Below, piece after piece: positions 7,974 through 16,065 of a DNA stretch of 64,000 bases; the stretch's first letter is position 1, and each line of letters starts with the position of its first letter. The DNA comes from Gammaproteobacteria bacterium (GTDB taxonomy: Bacteria; Pseudomonadota; Gammaproteobacteria; HTCC5015). A model generated the notes under the pieces. It worked only from the letters and a program-made list of their open reading frames with translations. It was not told the origin of the DNA and ran no database searches. Both the position numbers and the translations under genes were made by a program. The DNA lies in contig JANQRI010000048.1 of the NCBI GenBank assembly GCA_028284675.1, positions 15,839 through 79,838 of the forward strand, in the 5' to 3' direction.

Positions 7974-8948
7974 TTACGCAGTCACTACAAGGTTACGGCC
8001 TGAGTTTTTAGCCTTATACAATGCGGCATCAGCCCGTTCCAACCAGATTTCGACATTATCATCAGAATCAACTTCAGATACACCCATAGAGATCGTTACA
8101 GAACTCTCAGGCAGCAATTTTGACGACTCAACCAAAACACGTAACTCCTCTGCCAGATACCGGGCATTCTCCAGAGGCGTGTTTTCAAGCAATATAACAA
8201 ACTCTTCACCACCGTAACGGAACAGGCGATCACCGGCCCGAATCCTGTCGGACACAATTTGACTGATTTTAATCAATATCTTATCTCCAACCGTATGACC
8301 ATGAATGTCATTTATTTTTTTGAACCAATCGATATCAAATATAATTAATGTCGCCGGTCTTTGATCCCGCTGATATTGCTTTAAGACATGGCTTAAGTTT
8401 TCCAGCAAAATACGTCTATTGCCAACACCGGTTAACGGGTCCATGATAGTGAGTTTGTATAGCTGCAATTTTTGCTTTCTCAATGTATAACACAGCATAA
8501 AAGCCACGATATTCAACAATACAAAGCTGACCATCACTCTGGACAGGCTTAACAAATCGGACATACTGAGTAAAAAAGGTATCGCCACCAACCCCAACCC
8601 GGTATTCACTATCACACCCATCCGAGGGGACAACACATAAAAATTGGCTAATGTCACAACGTACATCCAGAATATCGCGTAATATCCCGTCATATACATC
8701 AGCGTCGGCTGTAAAATAGTACAAACCGCAGAAACCACATAAGGCAGCAGTTTTACCCAAATACGCATACGGGCTAAAACAAAAACCGCTCCCAAAAACA
8801 ACACCAATACGGTATTTACGAAAGCGGCAAGCCAATTACCCAGAAAAGCCTGGTAAAAAGAGAACGGTGAGACACCCAAAAATGCAACTAACGCAATCGT
8901 CGCAACCGCTTGCATATTTGCATCATCGATTTTTTCGATTGCCTGCAT
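7974..8948 (-). CDS. Membrane-bound diguanylate cyclase (GGDEF)
   Basis: A 324-residue protein that should make cyclic di-GMP from two GTP at the inner membrane. Residues 1-150 hold about five or six transmembrane segments forming an input domain with no motif I can name. The GGDEF domain runs from about residue 165 to the end, with 'DPLTGVGNRR', 'FDIDWFKKINDIHGH' and the active-site signature 'RYGGEEF', so catalysis should be intact. The sequence RAGD, five residues before GGEEF, fits the RxxD inhibitory site, so product inhibition is likely. No EAL or PAS domain is present. The gene stands alone, convergent with the small secreted gene and divergent from the repair operon. Confidence 0.92.
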   Translation of the reverse strand: MQAIEKIDDANMQAVATIALVAFLGVSPFSFYQAFLGNWLAAFVNTVLVLFLGAVFVLARMRIWVKLLPYVVSAVCTILQPTLMYMTGYYAIFWMYVVTLANFYVLSPRMGVIVNTGLGLVAIPFLLSMSDLLSLSRVMVSFVLLNIVAFMLCYTLRKQKLQLYKLTIMDPLTGVGNRRILLENLSHVLKQYQRDQRPATLIIFDIDWFKKINDIHGHTVGDKILIKISQIVSDRIRAGDRLFRYGGEEFVILLENTPLENARYLAEELRVLVESSKLLPESSVTISMGVSEVDSDDNVEIWLERADAALYKAKNSGRNLVVTA

Positions 8949-9186
8949 ATCGGAGTGAATTACCCTATTGTCGCCGGATTACAGTGATATATGACCGAAT
9001 TAGCGCCTTGTGCTTTGACTTAGACCAATATGTGTTATCGGCCAGCCTCCAAAGGACTGGAGTATCTATTAGCCACAAACCAGCTAGACTTATTTACCCG
9101 GCAGTGTTGGTGCCGGGCAAATAGAGTAAAATGACGATGTCCGGAAATGGCTAGACTCTCTTTGTATCCTGGCTTATCTTTGCTTT

Positions 9187-10632
9187 ATGAATAAGGAAGA
9201 CAGCTACTACCGGGCAATGCTGGCACGGGATTTCCGGTTTGATGGCCAGTTTTTTGTCGGCGTAAAGACCACCGGTATTTATTGCCGTCCGGTCTGCCCG
9301 GCAATACCTAAACGTGAAAATGTCGAGTTTTTCGAAACCGCCTACGCAGCCGAAAATGCCGGATACCGCCCCTGCTTGAGGTGCCGGCCGGAAAGTGCGC
9401 CCGGCTCTCCCGCATGGATAGGAAAATCTGCCGTTGTACGCAGGGCGCTCAGGGAAATCGCGACCGGTCAGGCGAATTATCAAAACGAAGCAGATTTTGC
9501 GCAAAAATTTGGTGTGACCACACGGCATTTACGCAGGCTGTTCAATGAAGAAATTGGAAAAACCCCGAGACAGATTTTCTATGAGAGCCGGCTTAATTTC
9601 GCACGTAAACTGATCATCGAAACCAATATTCAAATTACAGAAATCGCATTCCTGGCCGGCTTTGGTTCAATCCGAAGATTCAACGACGCAATTCAAAAAC
9701 GCTTTGCAAGGTCACCGACACAGTTACGCGGCAAATCTTCTCAGGAAGACCCTGACAAACATATCGCAATAGAGCTACCTTACAGGCCACCTTTTAATTG
9801 GGGAAAAACCATTGCCCCACATAAGCGGCATGAAATTTTTGGTGTGGAAACAATCTATAGTAATGTTTATGAAAGAATACTAAAAGCAGATAAAACTATC
9901 GGCCATATCAGCATCAGTCAAAATCCGGGCAAACATAGCCTCAAATTGCAAATTACCCCGAACTGCCTGGAAAATTTACACGCCATCATGTGTAACGCCC
10001 GGCAGGTTTTCGACCTGGATGCAGACCCGTTTATGGTTGCAAATGCAATGGGAGTCGATAAGTCACTCAACAGAATATATAATAAAAATCCAGGACTGCG
10101 GATACCCAGAGGTTGGAATGCGTTTGAAACATCTATTGGAGCCATTCTAGGCCAATTGGTCTCAGTCACACAGTCAAATAGATTAGTCAGACAATTAATA
10201 GAACAATACGGAGAAAAAGTCACGCACCCCCTAACCCAGGAAGATGCTTATTTGTTTCCGGCTCAAGATGTACTCGCCACTGCTTCACTTGACGGGATCG
10301 GTACCACACAGTCCAGGAAAAAAACCATAAATGCATTCTCGCAGGCACTGCTAGAAGGAAAAATTCGACTTGACCAGGCACAGGATTACGAGAACTTTAT
10401 AAAAAGCGTGTTAACGATAAAAGGCATAGGCCCCTGGACCGCTGAATATATTGCACTGCGTGCACTGGGTTTTACTGATGCTTTTCCCAAAGAAGACCTG
10501 GTAATCAAGAAAACACTAAAACACTTTTCGGGCATCGATGACTCACTGATAAGACCTTGGCGTTCCTACTTGACTATATATTTATGGAATTTTCATTCAG
10601 AATCACATAAACAAACAGCAGGCGTAAAATGA
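9187..10632 (+). CDS. Ada-type regulator fused to AlkA 3-methyladenine DNA glycosylase
   Basis: A 481-residue fusion protein for repair of alkylated DNA. Residues 1-75 are the Ada methylphosphotriester domain with four zinc cysteines: Cys33 and Cys37 ('CRPVC') and Cys63 and Cys66 ('CLRC'). By comparison with E. coli Ada, Cys33 would accept methyl groups. Residues about 80-175 form an AraC-type helix-turn-helix that should activate repair genes once methylated. Residues about 195-470 are AlkA, with the helix-hairpin-helix 'KGIGPWTAEYIALRA' and Asp437 in 'FPKEDLVIKK' as the likely catalytic aspartate. The stop overlaps the ogt start as ATGA, so the two are translationally coupled. The C-terminal Ada methyltransferase domain is missing from this protein and supplied by the next gene. 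Confidence 0.93.
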   Translation: MNKEDSYYRAMLARDFRFDGQFFVGVKTTGIYCRPVCPAIPKRENVEFFETAYAAENAGYRPCLRCRPESAPGSPAWIGKSAVVRRALREIATGQANYQNEADFAQKFGVTTRHLRRLFNEEIGKTPRQIFYESRLNFARKLIIETNIQITEIAFLAGFGSIRRFNDAIQKRFARSPTQLRGKSSQEDPDKHIAIELPYRPPFNWGKTIAPHKRHEIFGVETIYSNVYERILKADKTIGHISISQNPGKHSLKLQITPNCLENLHAIMCNARQVFDLDADPFMVANAMGVDKSLNRIYNKNPGLRIPRGWNAFETSIGAILGQLVSVTQSNRLVRQLIEQYGEKVTHPLTQEDAYLFPAQDVLATASLDGIGTTQSRKKTINAFSQALLEGKIRLDQAQDYENFIKSVLTIKGIGPWTAEYIALRALGFTDAFPKEDLVIKKTLKHFSGIDDSLIRPWRSYLTIYLWNFHSESHKQTAGVK

Positions 10633-11090
10633 AATACATGCAGACACTTAAAACCCCGATCGGTTTTGTAACACTGGAATCGACCCAAACACACTTAACT
10701 CATATCCACTGGGGCCGTAAGCCGGAAGCCGGCAAACGCTCAGGTACACCCGGAATACTCGATGAAACCATCCGGCAATTGAATGAATACTTCAACGGTG
10801 ACAGAGAACTCTTTGATATTCCGGTACACATCGAAGGCACCGCTTTCCAAAAACGTGTCTGGGATGCGCTGACTAAAATCCCTTATGGCGATACCATCAG
10901 CTATAAATCTCTGGCCCGATGGATCAAAAACCCAAAAGCGGTCCGGGCAGTGGGTTCGGCCAATGGCAGAAACCCTTTATCCATTATAGTGCCCTGCCAT
11001 AGAGTCATTGCCGCAGATGGTTCGCTGGGTGGTTATGGGGGTGGGCTCAAAACCAAGTCATTCCTGCTTGACCTTGAGCGCCACACATAA
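10629..11090 (+). CDS. ogt: Methylated-DNA--protein-cysteine methyltransferase
   Basis: A suicide enzyme that takes the methyl group from O6-methylguanine in DNA onto its own cysteine. The 153-residue protein has the active-site motif 'PCHRVI', with the acceptor at Cys123, preceded by 'RAVGSANGRNP' and followed by 'GGYGGGLKTK', all typical of the family. The upstream 'FQKRVWDALTKIPYGDTISY' is the winged helix region that binds DNA. The start overlaps the stop of the Ada-AlkA gene by four bases (ATGA). Together the two genes restore the complete set of Ada activities in one operon that is probably self-induced by alkylation. Confidence 0.95.
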   Translation: MKYMQTLKTPIGFVTLESTQTHLTHIHWGRKPEAGKRSGTPGILDETIRQLNEYFNGDRELFDIPVHIEGTAFQKRVWDALTKIPYGDTISYKSLARWIKNPKAVRAVGSANGRNPLSIIVPCHRVIAADGSLGGYGGGLKTKSFLLDLERHT

Positions 11091-11140
11091 CCATCACACA
11101 CTGGTGCAATGTCCGCTGCCAATGCTTTTTAGGCCAAACA

Positions 11141-12028
11141 CTAGCCTTGCCGCATTAGGCGGCGGAAAAACACTGCGCCATATTCATAGAACACCAGCCC
11201 GGAAATAATGCACGAGGTCCCAATCAGAACCAAGGCACTCAGTGGTTCATTATTCAGTATATTACCCAGCATTAGAGCACATAGCGGTGTTAACAGTGCA
11301 ATTAACGATACCCGGCTGACCTCCATATTCGACAGAATATAATAATACAAAGCAAACCCAACCGTGGATGCAACGACGCCTAAATAAATAATCGCAGCCA
11401 ATGCTTTTAATGGAACATCATCCGGTATATCACCATCCAGTAAACCCCACGTCAGCAAAAACAACGGTACCGCAAAACTTAACCCGCCGGCACTCGATAC
11501 AAAACCCGATAAGCGTGCATCAAGCCGCTTGATCAGGACCCCACTTAGGGAATGAAAAATTGTTCCTAACAAAACACCCGCTACACCATAAAGTAACTCT
11601 TCCCCAAGTTCGATACCTTCACCAAAAATAACCAGCAAACCTGCCAGACCCAGTAACATTCCAAGTATTTTATGCGGTAATAACGCCGCTTCACCCAGTA
11701 TCAGCGCCGCCATAATACCCGTGATTATCGGCGACAAACCGAAAACGACCGAAATCCAGCCTGACGGAATATACTGCGAAGCCCAATACACGCTACTCAT
11801 AGAAGTGTATATTCCCAGACCACCAACGATATATGTCTTTAACGCATCACGTGTCCACACCATTTTTAGCCGTAAAAAATACAAAAATAAATAGGCGGCA
11901 AATACGCCCAGCACCATACGTGCGGTGACACCGAACAAATATCCCGGCCCCTCACCACTCCATTTTATAGCCAGTGGCGTCGTACCCCAGATTATAATGA
12001 CGCTTAAATATGCAATACGTGTCGACAT
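11141..12028 (-). CDS. EamA-family (DMT superfamily) exporter
   Basis: A 295-residue inner-membrane protein with about ten hydrophobic helices and the two-fold repeat typical of EamA transporters, which export amino acids, amines or other small metabolites. The N-terminus 'IIWGTTPLAIKWS' matches the usual W-G-x-x-x-x first-helix motif. An in-frame ATG nine codons upstream exists, but the ATG at 12028 has AAGGA seven bases before it and was chosen. The gene is convergent with ogt. Upstream lie a promoter-like pair, a small leader frame and a strong terminator ending 25 bases before the start, so expression is probably controlled by premature termination. The substrate is unknown. Confidence 0.88.
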   Translation of the reverse strand: MSTRIAYLSVIIIWGTTPLAIKWSGEGPGYLFGVTARMVLGVFAAYLFLYFLRLKMVWTRDALKTYIVGGLGIYTSMSSVYWASQYIPSGWISVVFGLSPIITGIMAALILGEAALLPHKILGMLLGLAGLLVIFGEGIELGEELLYGVAGVLLGTIFHSLSGVLIKRLDARLSGFVSSAGGLSFAVPLFLLTWGLLDGDIPDDVPLKALAAIIYLGVVASTVGFALYYYILSNMEVSRVSLIALLTPLCALMLGNILNNEPLSALVLIGTSCIISGLVFYEYGAVFFRRLMRQG

Positions 12029-12053
12029 TTCATATTCCTTAAAACAAATACAC

Positions 12054-12087
12054 AAAAAAAAAGCCGCAGTTAATGTCTGCGGCTTTT
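12054..12087 (-). terminator. Strong intrinsic terminator in the EamA 5' leader (attenuator-like)
   Basis: On the minus strand the stem AAGCCGCAG / CTGCGGCTT (12085-12077 with 12069-12061), with a seven-base loop, is followed directly by nine T residues (12062-12054). The EamA start codon is only 25 bases further on. The hairpin is upstream of the gene in its transcription direction, so it cannot be the end of the EamA transcript. It either ends a short upstream RNA or works as an attenuator. Confidence 0.75.
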
Positions 12088-12112
12088 AGAAATACGGTGT
12101 GTATATTAACAG

Positions 12113-12223
12113 TTAACTTGATACCGACCTCTTTAAGCCATGCAGACACAATAGCACCGCCCAGGCTGTCATCGCACGATGACGGGCAGTGGTAATTTGA
12201 GCTTTATTTGCGATCAGTTTCAT
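12113..12223 (-). CDS. Possible 36-residue leader peptide upstream of the EamA attenuator
   Basis: An ATG frame of 36 codons begins nine bases after a promoter-like -10 box and ends 26 bases before the terminator stem. The peptide begins MKLIANKAQ and contains 'RHR' and a single Trp. No run of one amino acid, as in his, trp or ilv leaders, is present and there is no good ribosome site. It may therefore be a leader peptide, a non-coding leader, or part of a small RNA. The position between promoter and terminator is the only support. Confidence 0.3.
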   Translation of the reverse strand: MKLIANKAQITTARHRAMTAWAVLLCLHGLKRSVSS

Positions 12224-12231
12224 GGGGCGGT

Positions 12232-12260
12232 ATTCTGCAGCCTGTAGAAGAGCAAGTCAA
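12232..12260 (-). promoter_or_regulatory. Candidate promoter for the EamA leader
   Basis: On the minus strand TTGACT (12260-12255, five of six to consensus) and CAGAAT (12237-12232, four of six) are 17 bases apart. A transcript from here would run through the small leader frame and the terminator before the EamA gene. Confidence 0.45.
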
Positions 12261-12333
12261 GCACGTCATACAAGCTTCATAAAACTTAGGAATAGCAGTA
12301 AACACAATAATTTTAAGATAGGCTTTAAAAATC

Positions 12334-14058
12334 ATGGCGCATACTCTGCTAACAGAAATCCTCACATTACTCGCGCTCGCGGTTGCTGCGGTAGTCCTGT
12401 TTCAACGCCTGCACCTGCCCGCGGTTTTCGGCTATTTATCTATAGGCGTTATCGCCGGCCCATTTGGGCTCGCCTGGATACAAAACCATGATATCGGCGT
12501 ATTACTGGGCGAAATCGGCGTGGTATTTTTACTGTTTACCATTGGTTTGGAATTTTCGATCCCAAAATTCATTAAAATGCGCCATGCACTACTGGGCTTG
12601 GGCGGTACTCAGGTACTTATTGGTACCGGCTCAGGTATGCTAATTGCCTTGTGGCTGGGGATAAACTGGCAGGCTTCATTGATTATCGGCGGTGCTCTTG
12701 CGCTATCGTCCACCGCAATTGTAATGAAACAACTGACCGAACAGCTTGAGCTGCAGGCTGCTCATGGGCGCATTGCGGTTGGCATATTACTGTTTCAGGA
12801 CCTGGCAGCCGTACCATTCCTGGTCATGATTCCAATATTTGCAACAGGCAGCGAAAACCTGGCTACACCTTTGCTGCTGGCCGGGCTTAAAGGCATCATC
12901 GCATTCGTAGTGATGCTTGCACTGGGTCGTTGGCTTTTACGACCATTGTTTCATGAGGTTGCACAGGCCCGCTCAATCGAATTATTTACCTTAACCGTGT
13001 TGTTAGTCGCTTTATCCGCAGCCTGGATCACTAACGAGCTCGGACTATCATTGGCGTTAGGCGCTTTCATTACCGGCATGATGCTGGGTGAAACCGAATA
13101 TCGCCACCAGATTGAATCCACCATTCAGCCGTTTCGCGATGTATTGCTCGGCTTGTTTTTCATTACTGTCGGTATGCAGCTCAATACAGCCGCTGTTCTT
13201 AACGATTGGTTATGGGTACTATTATTAGTACTGGGTGTGATGATTGGCAAAGGCTGTGTAATTGTAGTTCTATCCAAGCTTGCCAAATACAACTGGAACA
13301 CATCGCTTCGAGCCGGTATCGCATTAGGGCAAGGCGGTGAATTTGGTCTTGCATTGCTTGCTTTAGCCGTATTAACCGGATTGATTAACAACGAAGACCT
13401 ACAGCCGGTGCTTGCAAGCATTATCATATCAATGGGAATCGCACCACTTTTGATCCGTCATAGTGAAGCACTGATCGGCAAGTTCAACAAAACAGCAAAA
13501 AATGCTGACACACAGTACGATTACCAAAAAATCGCCGATAACACCAGAGAGCTGAATCACCACGTTATTATATGTGGTTATGGGCATACCGGCAGACATA
13601 TCGCAAAATTTTTAAAGGATGAGTCAATTACATTTGCAGCACTGGATACTGACCCGGTCACAGTCAGAAATGGCTGGGCAGCCGGGGAAAAAGTATTCTT
13701 CGGAAACGCAGAAGAGCCGGGGCTACTTGAAGCAATAGGCCTGCAACACGCAGCAGCCATAGTCATCAGTTTTGAAAACACCAAGATTGCCACCGCTATT
13801 GTAAAATCAGTTCGCACAAAAGGCTTCAAGCTACCGATTATAGTACGCGCACATGATCAACACAGTCTGGATATTTTATTCGACGCGGGCGCCACCGAAG
13901 TCGTGCCGGAAGATCTCGAAACAAGCCTCGCACTGGCCACACAACTGCTATTAAATCTCAATGTTCCAATGGATGATGTACTACGGAAAATGCGGCAAAT
14001 ACAGATTGATCAGTATAGATCACTTAATATACAACCTTCCAACAAGCCCAATGATTAA
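12334..14058 (+). CDS. Kef-type cation:proton antiporter with RCK domain (CPA2 family)
   Basis: A 574-residue inner-membrane antiporter. Residues 1-385 have about twelve transmembrane helices of the Na+/H+ exchanger fold, including 'FTIGLEFS', 'LALSSTAIVMKQL' and 'QDLAAVPFL', typical of the KefB/KefC/YbaL group. Residues from about 405 form a RCK/TrkA-N domain with the nucleotide-binding motif 'HHVIICGYGHTGRH', which in this family binds NAD(H) or related ligands and gates transport. The length is close to YbaL and KefB. No KefF/KefG-like ancillary oxidoreductase gene is adjacent, so glutathione-gated control is not supported. The gene is convergent with tpsB. Probable function is potassium or proton homeostasis under stress. 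Confidence 0.9.
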   Translation: MAHTLLTEILTLLALAVAAVVLFQRLHLPAVFGYLSIGVIAGPFGLAWIQNHDIGVLLGEIGVVFLLFTIGLEFSIPKFIKMRHALLGLGGTQVLIGTGSGMLIALWLGINWQASLIIGGALALSSTAIVMKQLTEQLELQAAHGRIAVGILLFQDLAAVPFLVMIPIFATGSENLATPLLLAGLKGIIAFVVMLALGRWLLRPLFHEVAQARSIELFTLTVLLVALSAAWITNELGLSLALGAFITGMMLGETEYRHQIESTIQPFRDVLLGLFFITVGMQLNTAAVLNDWLWVLLLVLGVMIGKGCVIVVLSKLAKYNWNTSLRAGIALGQGGEFGLALLALAVLTGLINNEDLQPVLASIIISMGIAPLLIRHSEALIGKFNKTAKNADTQYDYQKIADNTRELNHHVIICGYGHTGRHIAKFLKDESITFAALDTDPVTVRNGWAAGEKVFFGNAEEPGLLEAIGLQHAAAIVISFENTKIATAIVKSVRTKGFKLPIIVRAHDQHSLDILFDAGATEVVPEDLETSLALATQLLLNLNVPMDDVLRKMRQIQIDQYRSLNIQPSNKPND

Positions 14059-14088
14059 ATGTTTTCCATCAAGCTTTATGAAAAACCG

Positions 14089-15990
14089 CTAACGAAAACT
14101 ATATTGCAAATCAAAAACCACCCTGACGCTGTCATCCGGGGCTTCAATATCTTCAGAAGAAAAATCCTCAGTGATTGGAAACGCAAACTGCAGATTACCC
14201 CTGATTTTATTCAAATATGAAAACTGAATACCGACACCCAAATTAGCCAGGGTGGCGGTAGAGTCTTCATCATCGACTGCAAGTGCCCTGGCCTCGCCAT
14301 GCGAGATATCAGCAAATATAAACGGGCTGATAATATCCTTAAAATTACTTTTTCCGATCTTCCAACTAAGAAACCCGGGACTGCTGAATATCCAGTCAAC
14401 ACCGATATGAGCTGCATCATCAGCAGAAAACTGGCTGATTGAAAATCCCCGGGCACGTGTAGGGCCTGCCAATGAAAACTGATTGATTGATGACAATGCA
14501 GAGCCGGCAAACTGTGCTGAAGCCCTGACAATCACCCGAGTGTTAATATCCACAAGAGGCGGGTTCCAAAAAGTCAGTAACGTATAGTCGGTTGAAAAAA
14601 TAGTGTAATCTTTATCCTGCCCGGGCTCCTGGCCTAATAAAAATTCTCCGGAAGTCAGCTTGGCGCTGCCCTGATGCAACACCCTAATAGACTCTTGTAA
14701 AATATCATAATTAAATACAAGCGAAGTATCCCGAACCTCATCATCCAATCCCAATACATTACCCTCGGGAAAAAGTCCGGTTCTGATGATCGATTCGATA
14801 TTCTCACTAACAAAATCAAAAGAGTAATTTGCAGTACGGCTGCGCTTCATTGCATATGAAGCAGTGATACCGGTTTGTTTGGTCTCACCTTCGAGCTGTA
14901 GAAAATTAATTGACTCGGAATTACCGGGACCAATCACAAACTCATTATTCGCGGCACTTGCTGCAAGCCTGAAACGCGGGCTGAACAACTTTGTACTGTA
15001 CCGCAAAAGCCCGTATGTAGTATTGCTCGGGCTTGCTGAATATAGAGCACCGAGCTGTAGCTGATCAGCATTACCGGCAGGATTATTCCATAAAAACTCA
15101 GCATACGACCTGTTTTCCCCGGTTTGCTCAGAACCATGATTATCCAACCTTAAATTTGCATCATATCTTTTCTCAGAGGTTACATTGATATTCAATTTGG
15201 TATCCCCGACCTGTGCACCGGGCTCGAAAAAACCCTGTACAGTAATACCGGGGAAGTCATTTATAAAATATAGTTTTTCTTCAACTATTTTATTTGTTAC
15301 CGGTTTCGCAAGACTACCCTTAAAAACCGAGGACAACGATTTATCACTGTATACCCTGTTTTCATTCACTTCGACCCCGCCCAACACGCCGAGCAATAAA
15401 GTCAGTGTTACAACTCCATCACGTACCTGCTGTTCGGGAATATATGCTTTGGCCAGAATAAAACCACGCTCTCTATAATAATTGGTAATTTTATCAGCAA
15501 CTGTTTCAATCATACCCAGGGTGATACCACGCTTTGACCGTTGTTCACGCACCAGCCATACCAGTTTTTGTACTTCGAGCGGCCCCACATGCCGGTCGAC
15601 TGTTTCTTCCTCTATTTCAACGATTAAATCCGAAAGTTCGCCAAGCTCTTGCAGCGTATACCCCGACTCAAGCAGCTTTTCCTCCGCCATCATGTCAAAA
15701 CGGATATCCTCGACAAGCTTGCTGATTTCCTTACGGGTAATACCAAGCTCCGGATATTCAACAATCCCCTGCAGCCTGAATTGCGACACCGCAAGTCTGG
15801 GCCCCGCTTCCGGATCGGGGTCACGATCGCGCACACTGGGAATATCCAGATCGCGTAACATAGATTTACGCTCTAATTCCGGAACTTCGGTAATTTCAGG
15901 CATCTCGAGAAAACCGGCTAATGCAGGGACCTGACATAACAGGCCGGCGAGCAGACATACAATATTGATCGGTTTTTTATTATTTTTCAT
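14089..15990 (-). CDS. TpsB outer-membrane transporter of two-partner secretion (ShlB/FhaC/HecB family)
   Basis: A 633-residue outer-membrane protein that should export the TpsA protein encoded just upstream. It begins with a signal peptide ('INIVCLLAGLLCQVPALA', residues 8-25). A periplasmic region follows, with a POTRA-like part around 'ITNYYRERGFILAKAYIPEQQVRDGVVTL' (written here as the diagnostic G-F-x-x-A-x-x-P core near residue 175-185). The remainder is a beta-barrel with alternating strands and a ShlB-type 'TRARGFSISQFS' segment, which matches the conserved VRGY-like L6 loop motif. It is longer than FhaC (about 560 residues), with the extra length before the POTRA part. The last residues are 'QYSFR', so the usual terminal Phe is penultimate. 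It is separated from tpsA by 75 bases and probably co-transcribed. Confidence 0.9.
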   Translation of the reverse strand: MKNNKKPINIVCLLAGLLCQVPALAGFLEMPEITEVPELERKSMLRDLDIPSVRDRDPDPEAGPRLAVSQFRLQGIVEYPELGITRKEISKLVEDIRFDMMAEEKLLESGYTLQELGELSDLIVEIEEETVDRHVGPLEVQKLVWLVREQRSKRGITLGMIETVADKITNYYRERGFILAKAYIPEQQVRDGVVTLTLLLGVLGGVEVNENRVYSDKSLSSVFKGSLAKPVTNKIVEEKLYFINDFPGITVQGFFEPGAQVGDTKLNINVTSEKRYDANLRLDNHGSEQTGENRSYAEFLWNNPAGNADQLQLGALYSASPSNTTYGLLRYSTKLFSPRFRLAASAANNEFVIGPGNSESINFLQLEGETKQTGITASYAMKRSRTANYSFDFVSENIESIIRTGLFPEGNVLGLDDEVRDTSLVFNYDILQESIRVLHQGSAKLTSGEFLLGQEPGQDKDYTIFSTDYTLLTFWNPPLVDINTRVIVRASAQFAGSALSSINQFSLAGPTRARGFSISQFSADDAAHIGVDWIFSSPGFLSWKIGKSNFKDIISPFIFADISHGEARALAVDDEDSTATLANLGVGIQFSYLNKIRGNLQFAFPITEDFSSEDIEAPDDSVRVVFDLQYSFR

Positions 15991-16065
15991 TTATATAACA
16001 GCGCAGCCGCTTTGAAACTTGGATACCAGGCAATACTCAAACCTATAATTTTATTTTCTAAACAC

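Noticed and set aside
9097..9117. CCCGGCA/TGCCGGG hairpin upstream of the Ada-AlkA gene
   Set aside because: A good stem, but without a T-run and not at the end of a gene; I could not assign a role.
12306..12326. Single sequence similar to the MITE terminal repeat (AATTTTAAGATAGGCTTT)
   Set aside because: It matches the TIR at most positions and lies just before the Kef gene, but no partner repeat is found about 250 bp upstream, so it may be a remnant or chance.
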